This document shows positions 7,408 through 16,461 of a stretch of DNA of 25,021 bases, piece after piece. Location: assembly GCA_021154515.1 (NCBI GenBank), contig JAJKIL010000363.1:1-25021 (forward strand), given 5' to 3'. The DNA is from Niastella sp. (GTDB lineage: Bacteria > Bacteroidota > Bacteroidia > Chitinophagales > Chitinophagaceae). A model generated the notes under the pieces. It was not told where the DNA came from, made no database searches, and saw only the letters and a list, made by a program, of their open reading frames with translations. The position numbers and the translations under genes are program-made. Each line of letters begins with the position of its first letter. Position 1 is the stretch's first letter.

Positions 7408-8841
7408 CTACTTCCAGCCACCTCCTAAATTCCTGTAAATATTTACAACAGCGTTCAGCTGATCTTTTTTGGTTTCTACGAGTTCTAACCTCGCTTCCAA
7501 TGCATCCCGTTGCGTCATCAGTACTTCCAGGTAATCGGCGCGGGCATTTTTGAACAGGTCGTTCGAAATACTGATCGATGTGGTCAAAGCATCAACCTGT
7601 TTTGATTTCAGGTCGTAGCTTTTTTCCAGGTTGTTGATGTTCGATACCTGGTTCGACACTTCCATATACGCATTCACAATGCTTCGCTGATAATTATACA
7701 GGGCCTGCAGCTGCTTTGCGTTGGCACTGTTAAACTCAGCCCTGATCGCATTCCGGTTTACCAATGGTCCCATCATTTCGCCTGCGAGGTTGTACAGGAT
7801 CGACTCGGGTAAGCGGAACAGATAGGCAGGACTGAATGAATTTAACCCTACTGCGGCTGAAAGACCCAGTGAAGGGAAAAATTCAGCGCGGGCGATCTTT
7901 ACATCCAGTTTTGCTGCTGCCAGGTCCAGTTCTGCCTGTTTAATATCCGGGCGATTGATCAGCAATTGTGAAGGAATACCTGAGTTCACTACGGCAGGCA
8001 CCAGGTTTACCATATTACTGGTATCTCTTGCGATCGGTTGCGGGAACCGGCCTAACAAAAAGTTGATCCGGTTTTCGGTCACTTGTATGTTTTGCAAAAG
8101 ATCATACTCCAGGCTTTGCGTTTTCAACACTTCCGCTTCAAATTTCCGCACGGCCAGCTCTGTTACGCGGGCTGCTTCTTTTTGAACCTTTACTATCTCC
8201 AACGCATCTTTTTGCAGGGCGATGTTCTGTCGAACGATCGTCAACTGGTTATCAAACGCCAGTAATTCGTAATAAGAATTGGCTATTTCGGCAACCAGGT
8301 TGGTCACTACAAAGTTCCGGCCTTCTACCGATGATAAATACCTGGTAACAGCTGCTTTTTTCGAATTATGCAATTTATGCCAGATGTCTACTTCCCAGTT
8401 GGCAAAGGCGGCTACCGCAAAGTCGGTTAACGGATCGGGCATTTCCTTTCCGGGCTTGATCTCTGTGGTGGCATCACCCGCGCCTTGGCTGGTGTACCGG
8501 CCCACTTTCTCAACGCCGACTCCGCCTTTTATACCCACTTGTGGCAGTAATGGCTGCTGTCTGAATTTTATATCGTTCCTGGCTATTTCCACTTCCTGTA
8601 ACGTGATCTGGAGTTCCTGGTTACGTTGCAGCGCTGAATCTATCAGGCTCACCAGGTTCTTATCGGTAAAGAACGACCGGTAGGGAAGCGCTGCGATATT
8701 GGTGGTGTCTTGTTTGTCGTTGTAGGATACGGGAACCGACTTGCTTTCGTGGACTTCCACAACGGCGGGTACTTTACAACCTGCTATAGCCAAACATAGG
8801 TATGCCAGACTTACGGATCGCTGAATGCTGAATTTAAACAT
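7408..8841 (-). CDS. TolC/OprM-family efflux outer membrane lipoprotein
   Basis: The 477-residue protein begins with a lipoprotein signal whose lipobox LAIAGC places the acylated Cys at residue 22. The body holds the two repeats of the outer membrane efflux protein family, with long amphipathic helices (QRNQELQITLQEVEIARND, NSYYELLAFDNQLTIVRQNIALQK). The NodT/OprM signature regions are also present: RPDIKQAELDLAAAKLDVKIARAEFFPSLGLSAAVGL and the C-terminal LEVLMTQRDALEARLELVETKKDQLNAVVNIYRNLGGGW. It forms the trimeric channel through which the RND pump expels drugs. Its start codon lies within the end of the pump gene (8-base overlap), implying translational coupling. It is the last gene of the operon and is followed by a heptamer repeat and a strong terminator. 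Confidence 0.96.
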   Translation of the reverse strand: MFKFSIQRSVSLAYLCLAIAGCKVPAVVEVHESKSVPVSYNDKQDTTNIAALPYRSFFTDKNLVSLIDSALQRNQELQITLQEVEIARNDIKFRQQPLLPQVGIKGGVGVEKVGRYTSQGAGDATTEIKPGKEMPDPLTDFAVAAFANWEVDIWHKLHNSKKAAVTRYLSSVEGRNFVVTNLVAEIANSYYELLAFDNQLTIVRQNIALQKDALEIVKVQKEAARVTELAVRKFEAEVLKTQSLEYDLLQNIQVTENRINFLLGRFPQPIARDTSNMVNLVPAVVNSGIPSQLLINRPDIKQAELDLAAAKLDVKIARAEFFPSLGLSAAVGLNSFSPAYLFRLPESILYNLAGEMMGPLVNRNAIRAEFNSANAKQLQALYNYQRSIVNAYMEVSNQVSNINNLEKSYDLKSKQVDALTTSISISNDLFKNARADYLEVLMTQRDALEARLELVETKKDQLNAVVNIYRNLGGGWK

Positions 8842-11800
8842 TATGATCGATTTCTTCAGTTAACGGATTTTCATCTTCATCTCTAACCAGTCTGCGCTTT
8901 TCGGCTATTCTGCCAAATATGTAATATAAACCAGGAATGATCATTACCCCGAAAATAGTACCAAATAACATACCGCCGGCAGCGGCTGTACCAATGGTTC
9001 TATTACCAATTTTACCGGGGCCGTTGGCAAACACCAGCGGGATCAAACCGGCAATAAAGGCGAATGAGGTCATCAGGATTGGCCGGAACCGCACCCTGGC
9101 GCCTTCCATCGCTGCTTTAAGTACGGTAGCGCCTGCCCGGTGCCGTTGTACCGCAAACTCCACGATCAACACGGCGTTCTTACCCAACAAACCAATCAAC
9201 ATTACCATTGCCACCTGGGCATAGATGTTATTTTCCAGGCCCATTAAATACAGCAACAGGAACGCGCCGAAGATCCCGGTAGGTAAGGAGAGGATCACCG
9301 CCAATGGCAGGATGAAGCTTTCATATTGTGCTGACAGGATCAGGTATACGAAGCCCAAACAGATCAGGAAAATGTAAATAGCGCCATTACCCTGGGCTAC
9401 CTCGTCTTTGGAGATACCCGCCCAGTCGATACCAAAACCTCTGGGCAGTGATTTGGCCGCTACTTCATTTATGGCCTGGATGGCCGTACCACTACTATAA
9501 CCAGGCGCGGCTGAACCACTGATCTCAGACGCAGTATACAGGTTGTGCCGGGTAATTTCCGACAAACCATACACCTTTTCCATTTTCATAAAGGCCGAGT
9601 AGGGCACCATTTCATCGCGGCTATTCTTAACGTATAGTTTCAGGATATCTTCCGGCAATGCCCGGTATCCGGGAGCTGCCTGAACGATCACCTTATACAT
9701 CCGGCTGAACTTGATAAAGCTGATCTCATAATTACTACCAATAAGGGTAGAGAGCGAGTTCATCGCATTATCGATCGATACGCCTTTTTGCTGGGCAATG
9801 TCATTGTCAACACTCAACATATATTGCGGGAAGCTGGCGCTGTAGAAACTGAATACGGAAGTAAGCTCCTTGCGTTTTCTCAGCTCTTTTACAAAATCGT
9901 TACTTACTTCTTCCATTCTTTTATAGGAGCTCAAACCGGCTTTATCGAGCAGGCGGCACTCAAAACCACCCGCTGCACCATAACCCGGTACTGCCGGCGG
10001 CTGGAAGAATTCTATATTCGCGCCCGAGATGTCTTTTGATTTTTCTTCTAACTCATCGATGATCTGCTGGGCCGATTTTTTACGTTCGTCCCAGGTTTTC
10101 AGGTTGATCAAACAGGTACCTGAGTTGGAACCGGTACCTTCCGACAGGATCTCATAACCCGCCAATGAAGAAACGGACGCAACACCTTCAACCCCTTCTG
10201 CAATCTTCTGCAGCCTGGTGGCAATTTCGTTGGTTCTTTCCAGCGAAGATCCCGGCGGTGTTTGAATGATAGCATAAAACATACCCTGGTCTTCGTTCGG
10301 GATAAAACCCGAAGGAACCTTTCCATTCAGGAACCAGGTGCCCACGCAGAATGCAGCCAGAATAAGGAAGGTAAGTCCCCGCCTGGTTACAATGTGACCC
10401 AGTAACTGTACATATTTTCCCTGTCCGCGGTTAAAGGTGTTATTAAAGCCTTCGAGGAATTTATCGACAGGATTTTTCTTTTTCTTAATACCATGGTTGT
10501 TCTTCAGGATCATGGCGCACAAGGCGGGCGTAAGCGTTAATGCTACCACACCCGACAGAATGATCGCTGTGGCCATGGTGATAGAGAACTGGCGGTAGAA
10601 GATACCCACCGGACCACTCATGAACGCCACGGGAATAAACACTGCGGCCATCAGGAAGGTAATGGCTATAATAGCCCCGCTGATCTCATGCATCGCTTTC
10701 TTGGTTGCCTTCAGCGGCGATAAATGCTCTTCTTCCATTTTCGCGTGCACCGCTTCAATAACCACAATGGCGTCATCCACCACCACACCGATCGCCATTA
10801 CGAGGGCGAACAGGGTGATCAGGTTCAGCGTAATGCCAAAGAATTGCATAAAGACGAATGTACCGATCAATGATACCGGTACGGCCATCGCAGGAATAAG
10901 GGTAGAGCGCCAGTCGCCCAGGAACAGGAACACCACAATACCCACGAGGATAAACGCTTCTACCAGGGTGTGGATCACCTTTTCAATAGAAGCGTCCAGG
11001 AACTTGGAAACGTCATAGCTGATCTCGTAGTGCATTCCTTTAGGGAATGTGCTGCCTTCGATCTCTTTCATTTTTTTCTTAACGTTCTCAATTACCTGGC
11101 TCGCATTACTACCATACGATTGTTTCAATACGATCGCTGCAGATGGTTTGTTATTCAGGTTTGAATAGATGTCATACATCGAACTACCAAACTCAATATC
11201 CGCTACATCCTTCAACCGGAGGAGCTCTCCAGCAGGCGTAGATTTCAAAATAACATTCTCGTATTGTTCTTTAGTGGTGAAACGGCCGGAATATTTTAAT
11301 ACGTATTCAAACGATTGTGATCTTTGACCAGAGCTTTCACCGGTTTTACCGGGCGATGCTTCCAGACTTTGCGAGCTCAGGGCTGCCATCACTTCATCGG
11401 CAGAGATCTTATACGCCAGCATGCGATCGGGTTTCAGCCAGATACGCATGGCGTATTCGCGGTTACCCAGGATGTCGGCATAGCCCACACCATCCACGCG
11501 CTTCAGTTCCGACAACACGTTAATATCTGCAAAGTTGAACAGGAATTTCTGGTCGGTATTGGCATCTTCACTGTACAGGTTAATGTACATCAACATGTTC
11601 GATTCTTCACGGGTGATCTTTACCCCTTCGCGTACAACCAGTGGCGGTAGTTTGTTCACCACGGAGGCCACACGGTTTTGTACGTTCAAAGAAGCCACGT
11701 TGGGGTCGGTACCCAGGTTAAACACCACCTGAATGGATGCTTCACCGTCGTTACCCGCATCAGAGGCCATATATTTCATGCCGGGCACCCCGTTGATGGC

Positions 11801-12001
11801 GCGTTCGAGTGGAATAACCACCGATTTAATCATCAATTCGCCGTTGGCGCCGGGATAATCTGCTGTTACGTTCACCTTAGGTGGTGAAATGGATGGGAAC
11901 TGTGTAACCGGTAAGCCGAATATGGCCAGTACGCCCAAAAACACAATGATGAGCGAGATCACTATCGACAGTACCGGCCTTTGTATAAATTTATTAAACA
12001 T
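8834..12001 (-). CDS. HAE1-family RND multidrug efflux pump (AcrB-like)
   Basis: The 1055 residues are full length for an AcrB/MexB-type inner membrane pump. The N-terminus (FIQRPVLSIVISLIIVFLG) is the usual first membrane helix, followed by the porter region GVPGMKYMASDAGNDGEASI. TM4 carries the proton-relay pair Asp409-Asp410 in MAIGVVVDDAIVVIEAVH, and TM10 carries the essential Lys941 in GLLGKNAVLIVEFA, so the pump is probably active. Pumps of this family exchange protons for hydrophobic drugs, dyes or detergents taken from the periplasm and inner leaflet. The gene lies 26 bases after the adaptor gene and overlaps the outer membrane factor gene by 8 bases, so the complete tripartite pump is made from one transcript. 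No TetR- or MarR-type regulator is beside it. Substrates cannot be predicted. Confidence 0.97.
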   Translation of the reverse strand: MFNKFIQRPVLSIVISLIIVFLGVLAIFGLPVTQFPSISPPKVNVTADYPGANGELMIKSVVIPLERAINGVPGMKYMASDAGNDGEASIQVVFNLGTDPNVASLNVQNRVASVVNKLPPLVVREGVKITREESNMLMYINLYSEDANTDQKFLFNFADINVLSELKRVDGVGYADILGNREYAMRIWLKPDRMLAYKISADEVMAALSSQSLEASPGKTGESSGQRSQSFEYVLKYSGRFTTKEQYENVILKSTPAGELLRLKDVADIEFGSSMYDIYSNLNNKPSAAIVLKQSYGSNASQVIENVKKKMKEIEGSTFPKGMHYEISYDVSKFLDASIEKVIHTLVEAFILVGIVVFLFLGDWRSTLIPAMAVPVSLIGTFVFMQFFGITLNLITLFALVMAIGVVVDDAIVVIEAVHAKMEEEHLSPLKATKKAMHEISGAIIAITFLMAAVFIPVAFMSGPVGIFYRQFSITMATAIILSGVVALTLTPALCAMILKNNHGIKKKKNPVDKFLEGFNNTFNRGQGKYVQLLGHIVTRRGLTFLILAAFCVGTWFLNGKVPSGFIPNEDQGMFYAIIQTPPGSSLERTNEIATRLQKIAEGVEGVASVSSLAGYEILSEGTGSNSGTCLINLKTWDERKKSAQQIIDELEEKSKDISGANIEFFQPPAVPGYGAAGGFECRLLDKAGLSSYKRMEEVSNDFVKELRKRKELTSVFSFYSASFPQYMLSVDNDIAQQKGVSIDNAMNSLSTLIGSNYEISFIKFSRMYKVIVQAAPGYRALPEDILKLYVKNSRDEMVPYSAFMKMEKVYGLSEITRHNLYTASEISGSAAPGYSSGTAIQAINEVAAKSLPRGFGIDWAGISKDEVAQGNGAIYIFLICLGFVYLILSAQYESFILPLAVILSLPTGIFGAFLLLYLMGLENNIYAQVAMVMLIGLLGKNAVLIVEFAVQRHRAGATVLKAAMEGARVRFRPILMTSFAFIAGLIPLVFANGPGKIGNRTIGTAAAGGMLFGTIFGVMIIPGLYYIFGRIAEKRRLVRDEDENPLTEEIDHNV

Positions 12002-12027
12002 TGACTATGCTATTAGATATTGAATGA

Positions 12028-13110
12028 CTACTCTGCATGTACCCGCAGGTGCTTTATTACTTCTTCAGGTTTTTCAAATTCATACTGAATTTTATCATCG
12101 TCTTTTACCTTCTGCACACCTTCGAGCAGGATCTTTTCCTCGTCGTTAAGGCCGGTAGCTACTACAAACAGATCAGGTAATTCACCAGTGATGGTGATGA
12201 GTCTTGATTTTACCACATTGTTCTTGTCAATTACAAATACATATCTTTTGTCCTGTATTTCGTAAGTGGCCTTTTGTGGTATCACCATAGCGTTCTTTTG
12301 CGGAACAGTCATCAATATTTTACCTGTTTCGCCATGTTTCAACAGCTTGTCAGGGTTCGGGAAGCGGGCGCGGAAAGCAATGTTTCCGGTTTCATTATCG
12401 AATTCGCTTTCGATGGTTTCTACTTCGCCGGTATATTTCAGGGGTTTGTTGTTTGCTAAAAGCAGGTTTACTTTTCCCTTTACACCACCTTTTGTGTTGG
12501 CTTTGTATTCCAGGTATTCGGGTTCAGATACATTGAAATAAGCAAACATCTGGTTGTTGTCTGAAAGGCTGGTGAGCAATTCGCCTTCATCGATAAGGCT
12601 TCCCAGTTTTTTGGGCAAGCGGTCGATGGTGCCATCGAAGGGCGCTCTGATCTCCGTGAATTGCAAATGGAGTTTTGCCAATGCCATTTCAGCCTTTGCC
12701 TGATCGAGCTTTGCCTGGGCTAACGCCTGTTCGTTTTTCGATACAATGTTTTTATCCGCAAGGGTAGTGGAATTCGCAAGTTCAATTTCTGCGGATTTGG
12801 TTTCTGCCTGTGCCTTCAATACTTCTGCTTCATAAAATTTGGGCATGATACGAAATAACAACTGACCGGTTTTTACAAACTGACCTTCATCCACATAAAT
12901 ATTTTGCAGAAATCCCTTTTCCTGGGCTCTGATCTCGATGTTCCGAACAGACTTGATCTGCGAAACATACTCCTTGGTAAAAGAAGTATCAATTCTTATA
13001 GGGCTGGTAACTTTATATTTACCAGGCTCCTCTTTTTCTTCCTTGGTAGACTTACAGCTTGTGTTGCACAATAACGCAACCAGGCCTGAGAACAAAACAA
13101 CTCTCTTCAT
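12028..13110 (-). CDS. RND efflux periplasmic adaptor (membrane fusion protein)
   Basis: The 360-residue protein has a lipoprotein-like signal (MKRVVLFSGLVALLCNTSC, Cys at residue 19) and the domain order of AcrA/MexA adaptors. A membrane-proximal strand leads into a lipoyl half (IEIRAQEKGFLQNIYVDEGQFVKTGQLLF, about 58-87). An alpha-hairpin follows at about 92-147 (EVLKAQAETKSAEIELANS, ALAQAKLDQAKAEMALAKL), then the second lipoyl half (IRAPFDGTIDRLPKKLGSLIDEGELL) and beta-barrel and membrane-proximal domains. It bridges the RND pump to the outer membrane channel. It is the first gene of the efflux operon. The 180 bases upstream contain no exact TAnnTTTG box on this strand, so its promoter is not resolved and partial read-through from the small membrane protein gene is possible. 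Confidence 0.95.
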   Translation of the reverse strand: MKRVVLFSGLVALLCNTSCKSTKEEKEEPGKYKVTSPIRIDTSFTKEYVSQIKSVRNIEIRAQEKGFLQNIYVDEGQFVKTGQLLFRIMPKFYEAEVLKAQAETKSAEIELANSTTLADKNIVSKNEQALAQAKLDQAKAEMALAKLHLQFTEIRAPFDGTIDRLPKKLGSLIDEGELLTSLSDNNQMFAYFNVSEPEYLEYKANTKGGVKGKVNLLLANNKPLKYTGEVETIESEFDNETGNIAFRARFPNPDKLLKHGETGKILMTVPQKNAMVIPQKATYEIQDKRYVFVIDKNNVVKSRLITITGELPDLFVVATGLNDEEKILLEGVQKVKDDDKIQYEFEKPEEVIKHLRVHAE

Positions 13111-13290
13111 GACAATAAATGGGTGTTATGCGATTGACGCTTTTTAAAAGCAGGGTTTAACGTTGGGGATGCTATAGAATTATCAGTCGCGCCCAGGGTA
13201 AGATCTAAATTGTAAAGCAGGAGGTATGTACTAAAGAACAAACGTCAGCAAAAAAATCATGATCGGTCCCAGGGTTTCTGATAATATTCA

Positions 13291-13671
13291 TCAGATCCTT
13301 AAAACACGTTGGGTAATATATTTAAACGCAAATAGACTGTAATATGTTTTCGAGGATCTGAAACGGCTAAAGAGATAGGTTAAAACAAAAGAAGCGCCGA
13401 GGGTATATAAACCCCTGGCCAGTAATTTATATTTTCGTGCGGCAGCGTCGTTGGAGTCTTCATCTTCTATATCGGAGAAGAAGTTGTCGCCCGGTTTACC
13501 AGGGTTGATGGCCTTAACGACAGACACTCCTTGTTTATTGTCTGTAAACTTCACATTACTTTTTACCAGGCGCAGTGAAGCGTAATTAAAGCCAGATATA
13601 CCTGTATACAGGTAGTTATATCCCCCCAGGAGGATATAGAACACGCATACAATAATTATGGCTATTCTCAT
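13291..13671 (-). CDS. Small two-helix membrane protein of unknown function
   Basis: I do not recognise this 126-residue protein. Residues 3-24 (IAIIIVCVFYILLGGYNYLY) form a hydrophobic helix that could be a membrane span or uncleaved signal. A second hydrophobic stretch lies at about 83-103 (LLARGLYTLGASFVLTYLF). The 55-60 residues between them are polar and include a DIEDEDSNDAAARKYK acidic cluster before the second helix. The C-terminus is basic (SRFRSSKTYYSL to QRVLRI), which predicts both termini in the cytoplasm with a periplasmic loop. Base composition resembles its neighbours. A good -7 box and a hairpin leader lie just upstream. It is followed, 180 bases later, by the efflux operon on the same strand, so a link to efflux is conceivable but not shown. 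Confidence 0.75.
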   Translation of the reverse strand: MRIAIIIVCVFYILLGGYNYLYTGISGFNYASLRLVKSNVKFTDNKQGVSVVKAINPGKPGDNFFSDIEDEDSNDAAARKYKLLARGLYTLGASFVLTYLFSRFRSSKTYYSLFAFKYITQRVLRI

Positions 13672-13673
13672 CA

Positions 13674-13722
13674 GGCCTCAAAACTAATAAGTAGTTGGGG
13701 GGTTAAAAACTTATTAGAGGCC
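13674..13722 (-). promoter_or_regulatory. Hairpin in the 5' leader of the small membrane protein gene
   Basis: Positions 13684-13692 and 13709-13717 are a perfect 9-bp inverted repeat (CTAATAAGT and its complement). An outer GGCCTC/GAGGCC pair (13674-13679 with 13717-13722, sharing one base with the inner stem) can extend it past a 4-base bulge. The structure ends two bases from the ATG, so it covers the whole ribosome landing region. With the predicted start of transcription near 13732, the leader would consist almost entirely of this hairpin. An alternative reading is a weak terminator for the receptor gene upstream, because TTTT follows the inner stem on the minus strand. Confidence 0.5.
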
Positions 13723-13738
13723 CTTAACAAGTCATTTG

Positions 13739-13746
13739 CAAAAATA
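13739..13746 (-). promoter_or_regulatory. Bacteroidota -7 promoter box (TATTTTTG) of the small membrane protein gene
   Basis: Read on the minus strand the octamer is TATTTTTG, an exact TAnnTTTG match, 67 bases upstream of the ATG at 13671. No clear TTTG -33 element is seen at the normal spacing. It lies between the upstream receptor gene stop (13857) and the leader hairpin, which fits a separate transcript for the small gene. Confidence 0.45.
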
Positions 13747-13856
13747 TCATTGATGCATAATGAGAATTATATTTCCAGCGTTTGTTAATGAGAAATATGT
13801 TATTATGAAGTTAAACGCCATGTTATTTTGATGTTAAGCACAATAAATATTGTGAA

Positions 13857-16292
13857 TTAATTACCGGCTGGCGCAGCAGGTTTGCCAAGCACATCATCAT
13901 TATTAACGCCTTTCTTTTTTGATACGCTTTCTGCCAATTTGCCAAAATTCCATGTCAAAGCCAGCACACCGCCTCGTCTGATAACCGTTGTAGTATTGGT
14001 ATTATAAAAATTCTGGTCCTTGGTTACGTTTTTAAAGGCCCTGTTCTTCTCATAATAATTTACTCCTCTTAGTGAAATAAGGAATTTGTCTTTAAACATT
14101 TTATAGTTCAACGCCACATTGTGCCAGGTATTGAACGGGTAGGTGGTTTGTATGGTGCGCGGTTCCTGCCATAAACCCAGGTAAGTACTTGCTGAGAATT
14201 TTTCGGTGAATTTATAACTCGTATTCAGGTTGAAGTTACAGCCGAAGCCGCTGTTCGATTGGGTGGCATCGGCATTATTGGTGACCTTACTATAGCGGAG
14301 CGCCCCGTTTACATACAAACTCCATTTTGGCGTGATCTTGGTAGAAAAGTTCAAACTAACACTTGTTTGGTATTCTTTGCCGATATTCAGACTGGTTGTT
14401 TTGGTAATGCCCGTTTGCGGATCAAAAAAGGCATATTGCAATATCTTATTTCCGCTGTAGCTGCCTTCAATATTAATACCGCTAAACGTATTGCCATTGC
14501 CATACCGCAGCTGACCGCTCAGGGCATGCATGGTTTGCGGGCCCAGGTCGGGATTTCCGGTTGTAATGTTCAATGAATCGTTATTAACAACAAAGGGATT
14601 CAGGTCCCAGATATAGGGGCGTTGCAATCTTTTGGTATAAGTAAATACCAGGGTGGTGGCGGTATTTAACTTGTTGGTGAATTGAATATTGGGCAACAGG
14701 GTAGTATAATTGGTCTTTACCAATTTCTTGGAAGCGACAAAATCGCCATTTACTATGGTGTGCTCAACCCGTGCGCCAAAGCGAAAGGTTGATCTTTTCA
14801 GTTTTACATTATACATACTGTAAATGCTGAGCACATCCTGGCTGTATTTAAAATAATCTGTATTGGCGACATTTATTTTATAATTGTCTGTTTCACCGTA
14901 TTTTATCTGACTTTGAAAATCGGAGCTGGCCCGGCGTAAAATGGCTTTGGCGCCGCCTTCGAACCTGGTTGTTTTATTTATTGGGATAATATTATCCATC
15001 TGAAGCGTATACTGGTTGTTGATGGCATAACTATTATTAATAAGGTAGCGGTCGGTACCAGGGTTATCCTGCACACTGTTTAGTTTATTGTCGTTTTTGC
15101 CGAACTCGCCTAAAAAGCGAAAACTGAGTTCCCGTTCTTTATTGTTTTTGTAATGTTTGATATAATCGCTGCCCACACTTATCCCGGGATTATTGGTTTT
15201 ATTATTCTGGTTGAAATAGCTTACGGTTGAAGGATCGTTTAAAAAATCAGTAGTGATGGTTTGGTTGGTTACCTGTTTGTTTGACCAGCTATCGATATTC
15301 GTATACAAACTGATGGTGTTCAGGCTATCTGCTTCAAAACTCAGTTCAGCATTGCCAAAGCTCCAGGTTTCACTGTTGTACCGGCCACCGTCGAGTGTTC
15401 TTTTGGCGTAAGCTGTTTGGGAGGTTGGCGTAGTGATATTGGTGTTGTGTTGCAAAACAGGATCTGCAAAACCTTTGTTCAGGAAAACACTGAGCCCGAA
15501 TTTGCCAACCTTGGCATTACCATTGACAGAAAAATTATTCACCTTATCGCTGGTTCTTGAAAAGGAAGAAAGGGTGCCATTGTAGCCTACTACTTTTTTC
15601 TTTGTGATGATGTTGATGAGCCCGCCAATTCCCTCGCCATCGTATTTGGCGGAAGGCGTGGTGATCACTTCAATTTTTGAAATGAGTGCGCCGGGAAATC
15701 CCCGCAAAGCCTCTTTCACATTCCGGGCGAACATAGATGTTTCGCGTCCATTGAGCAACACCTTGAAGTTTGATTTGCCGTTGATCTTTATATTATCCTC
15801 CCCATCGACAGTTATAAACGGGGTTTTGCGCAGAATATCGAGCGCCGTCTCTGTTTTATTGGCCGGATCATCCTCTACATTGAGCACGGTTTTCTCATCC
15901 GACTGTTCAACCAGTGGCCGTTGTGCAGTTACCACTACTTCCTTTAACACCCCGGTTGTTTTGACTAACAGAACCGGATCCAATTGCATATTGACACTTG
16001 TCTGATTAACAGTAATTGAAATCCGTTTTTCAACAAAGCCGGTATGGGTAAAAGAAAGCACATAATTACCCGTATCGGGTTTGCTGAATTGAAAACCACC
16101 CTGCTCGTTGGTTAAAACTGTTTGCAAGGGCTTCGTATTATTTATTTTTAACAGGCGAACTGTTGCAAACCCAAGCGGTTTTGTGCTGTCTGTAACAGTG
16201 CCGGACAAGGTAGCAATGGTTTGGGAAAATAAAGGTGCAGACAGTAAGAGCAGGATTGCGGTTAAACTGCAAAGCAGTATTGGTTTCTTCAT
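13857..16292 (-). CDS. TonB-dependent receptor-like outer membrane beta-barrel protein
   Basis: The 811-residue protein has a signal peptide ending near residue 24 (SAPLFSQ). A carboxypeptidase-regulatory-like domain covers about 27-108 (LSGTVTDSTKPLGFATVRLL), and a TonB-box-like EVVVTAQRP lies near 118-126. The plug is at about 130-235 with the signature KVLLNGRETSMFARNVKEALRGFP and GIGGLINIITKKK. The rest is a barrel of the type often named outer membrane beta-barrel family protein, about 200 residues shorter than SusC. No SusD follows, so it is not a SusCD pair. Members import small ligands such as siderophores, cofactors or peptides, or act as sensors, and the ligand is not predictable here. 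The C-terminal tail after the last strand (SKKKGVNNDDVLGKPAAPAGN) is polar and unusual for a barrel, which normally ends in Phe. The gene is divergent from the beta-lactamase gene across 169 bases. Confidence 0.92.
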   Translation of the reverse strand: MKKPILLCSLTAILLLLSAPLFSQTIATLSGTVTDSTKPLGFATVRLLKINNTKPLQTVLTNEQGGFQFSKPDTGNYVLSFTHTGFVEKRISITVNQTSVNMQLDPVLLVKTTGVLKEVVVTAQRPLVEQSDEKTVLNVEDDPANKTETALDILRKTPFITVDGEDNIKINGKSNFKVLLNGRETSMFARNVKEALRGFPGALISKIEVITTPSAKYDGEGIGGLINIITKKKVVGYNGTLSSFSRTSDKVNNFSVNGNAKVGKFGLSVFLNKGFADPVLQHNTNITTPTSQTAYAKRTLDGGRYNSETWSFGNAELSFEADSLNTISLYTNIDSWSNKQVTNQTITTDFLNDPSTVSYFNQNNKTNNPGISVGSDYIKHYKNNKERELSFRFLGEFGKNDNKLNSVQDNPGTDRYLINNSYAINNQYTLQMDNIIPINKTTRFEGGAKAILRRASSDFQSQIKYGETDNYKINVANTDYFKYSQDVLSIYSMYNVKLKRSTFRFGARVEHTIVNGDFVASKKLVKTNYTTLLPNIQFTNKLNTATTLVFTYTKRLQRPYIWDLNPFVVNNDSLNITTGNPDLGPQTMHALSGQLRYGNGNTFSGINIEGSYSGNKILQYAFFDPQTGITKTTSLNIGKEYQTSVSLNFSTKITPKWSLYVNGALRYSKVTNNADATQSNSGFGCNFNLNTSYKFTEKFSASTYLGLWQEPRTIQTTYPFNTWHNVALNYKMFKDKFLISLRGVNYYEKNRAFKNVTKDQNFYNTNTTTVIRRGGVLALTWNFGKLAESVSKKKGVNNDDVLGKPAAPAGN

Positions 16293-16312
16293 AAATGGTC
16301 AATTACGGGAAT

Positions 16313-16362
16313 CAATCAATCATTCGGTTGTAAGAATAACGAAATGGTTCGTAGATTGATTG
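16313..16362. promoter_or_regulatory. Inverted repeat in the divergent receptor/beta-lactamase promoter region
   Basis: CAATCAATC at 16313-16321 and its exact complement at 16354-16362 are separated by 32 bases. They sit in the 169-base gap between the divergently transcribed receptor and beta-lactamase genes, closer to the receptor. The left arm is part of a small ATCA tandem run, so a chance origin is possible. If real it would be a binding site for a dimeric regulator. No exact TAnnTTTG box was found on either strand of this gap. Confidence 0.3.
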
Positions 16363-16461
16363 TTAATTGTGATGAGTGGCACCTTTTTGACAATTTTCAC
16401 ATTTAACCATTTAATTTTACCCAATCATTTCCATTTTACCTACTGATTAAACTTTATTTAA

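Noticed and set aside
10620..11018. A 132-residue plus-strand open frame inside the RND pump gene
   Set aside because: It is antisense to conserved pump sequence including the Asp-Asp motif region, rich in Ile/Ala/Thr as expected for a shadow of membrane helices.
13139..13151. A short perfect palindrome (GCTTTTTAAAAGC) upstream of the efflux adaptor gene as an operator
   Set aside because: It is short, made of A/T runs likely to arise by chance, and has no second copy or regulator gene nearby.
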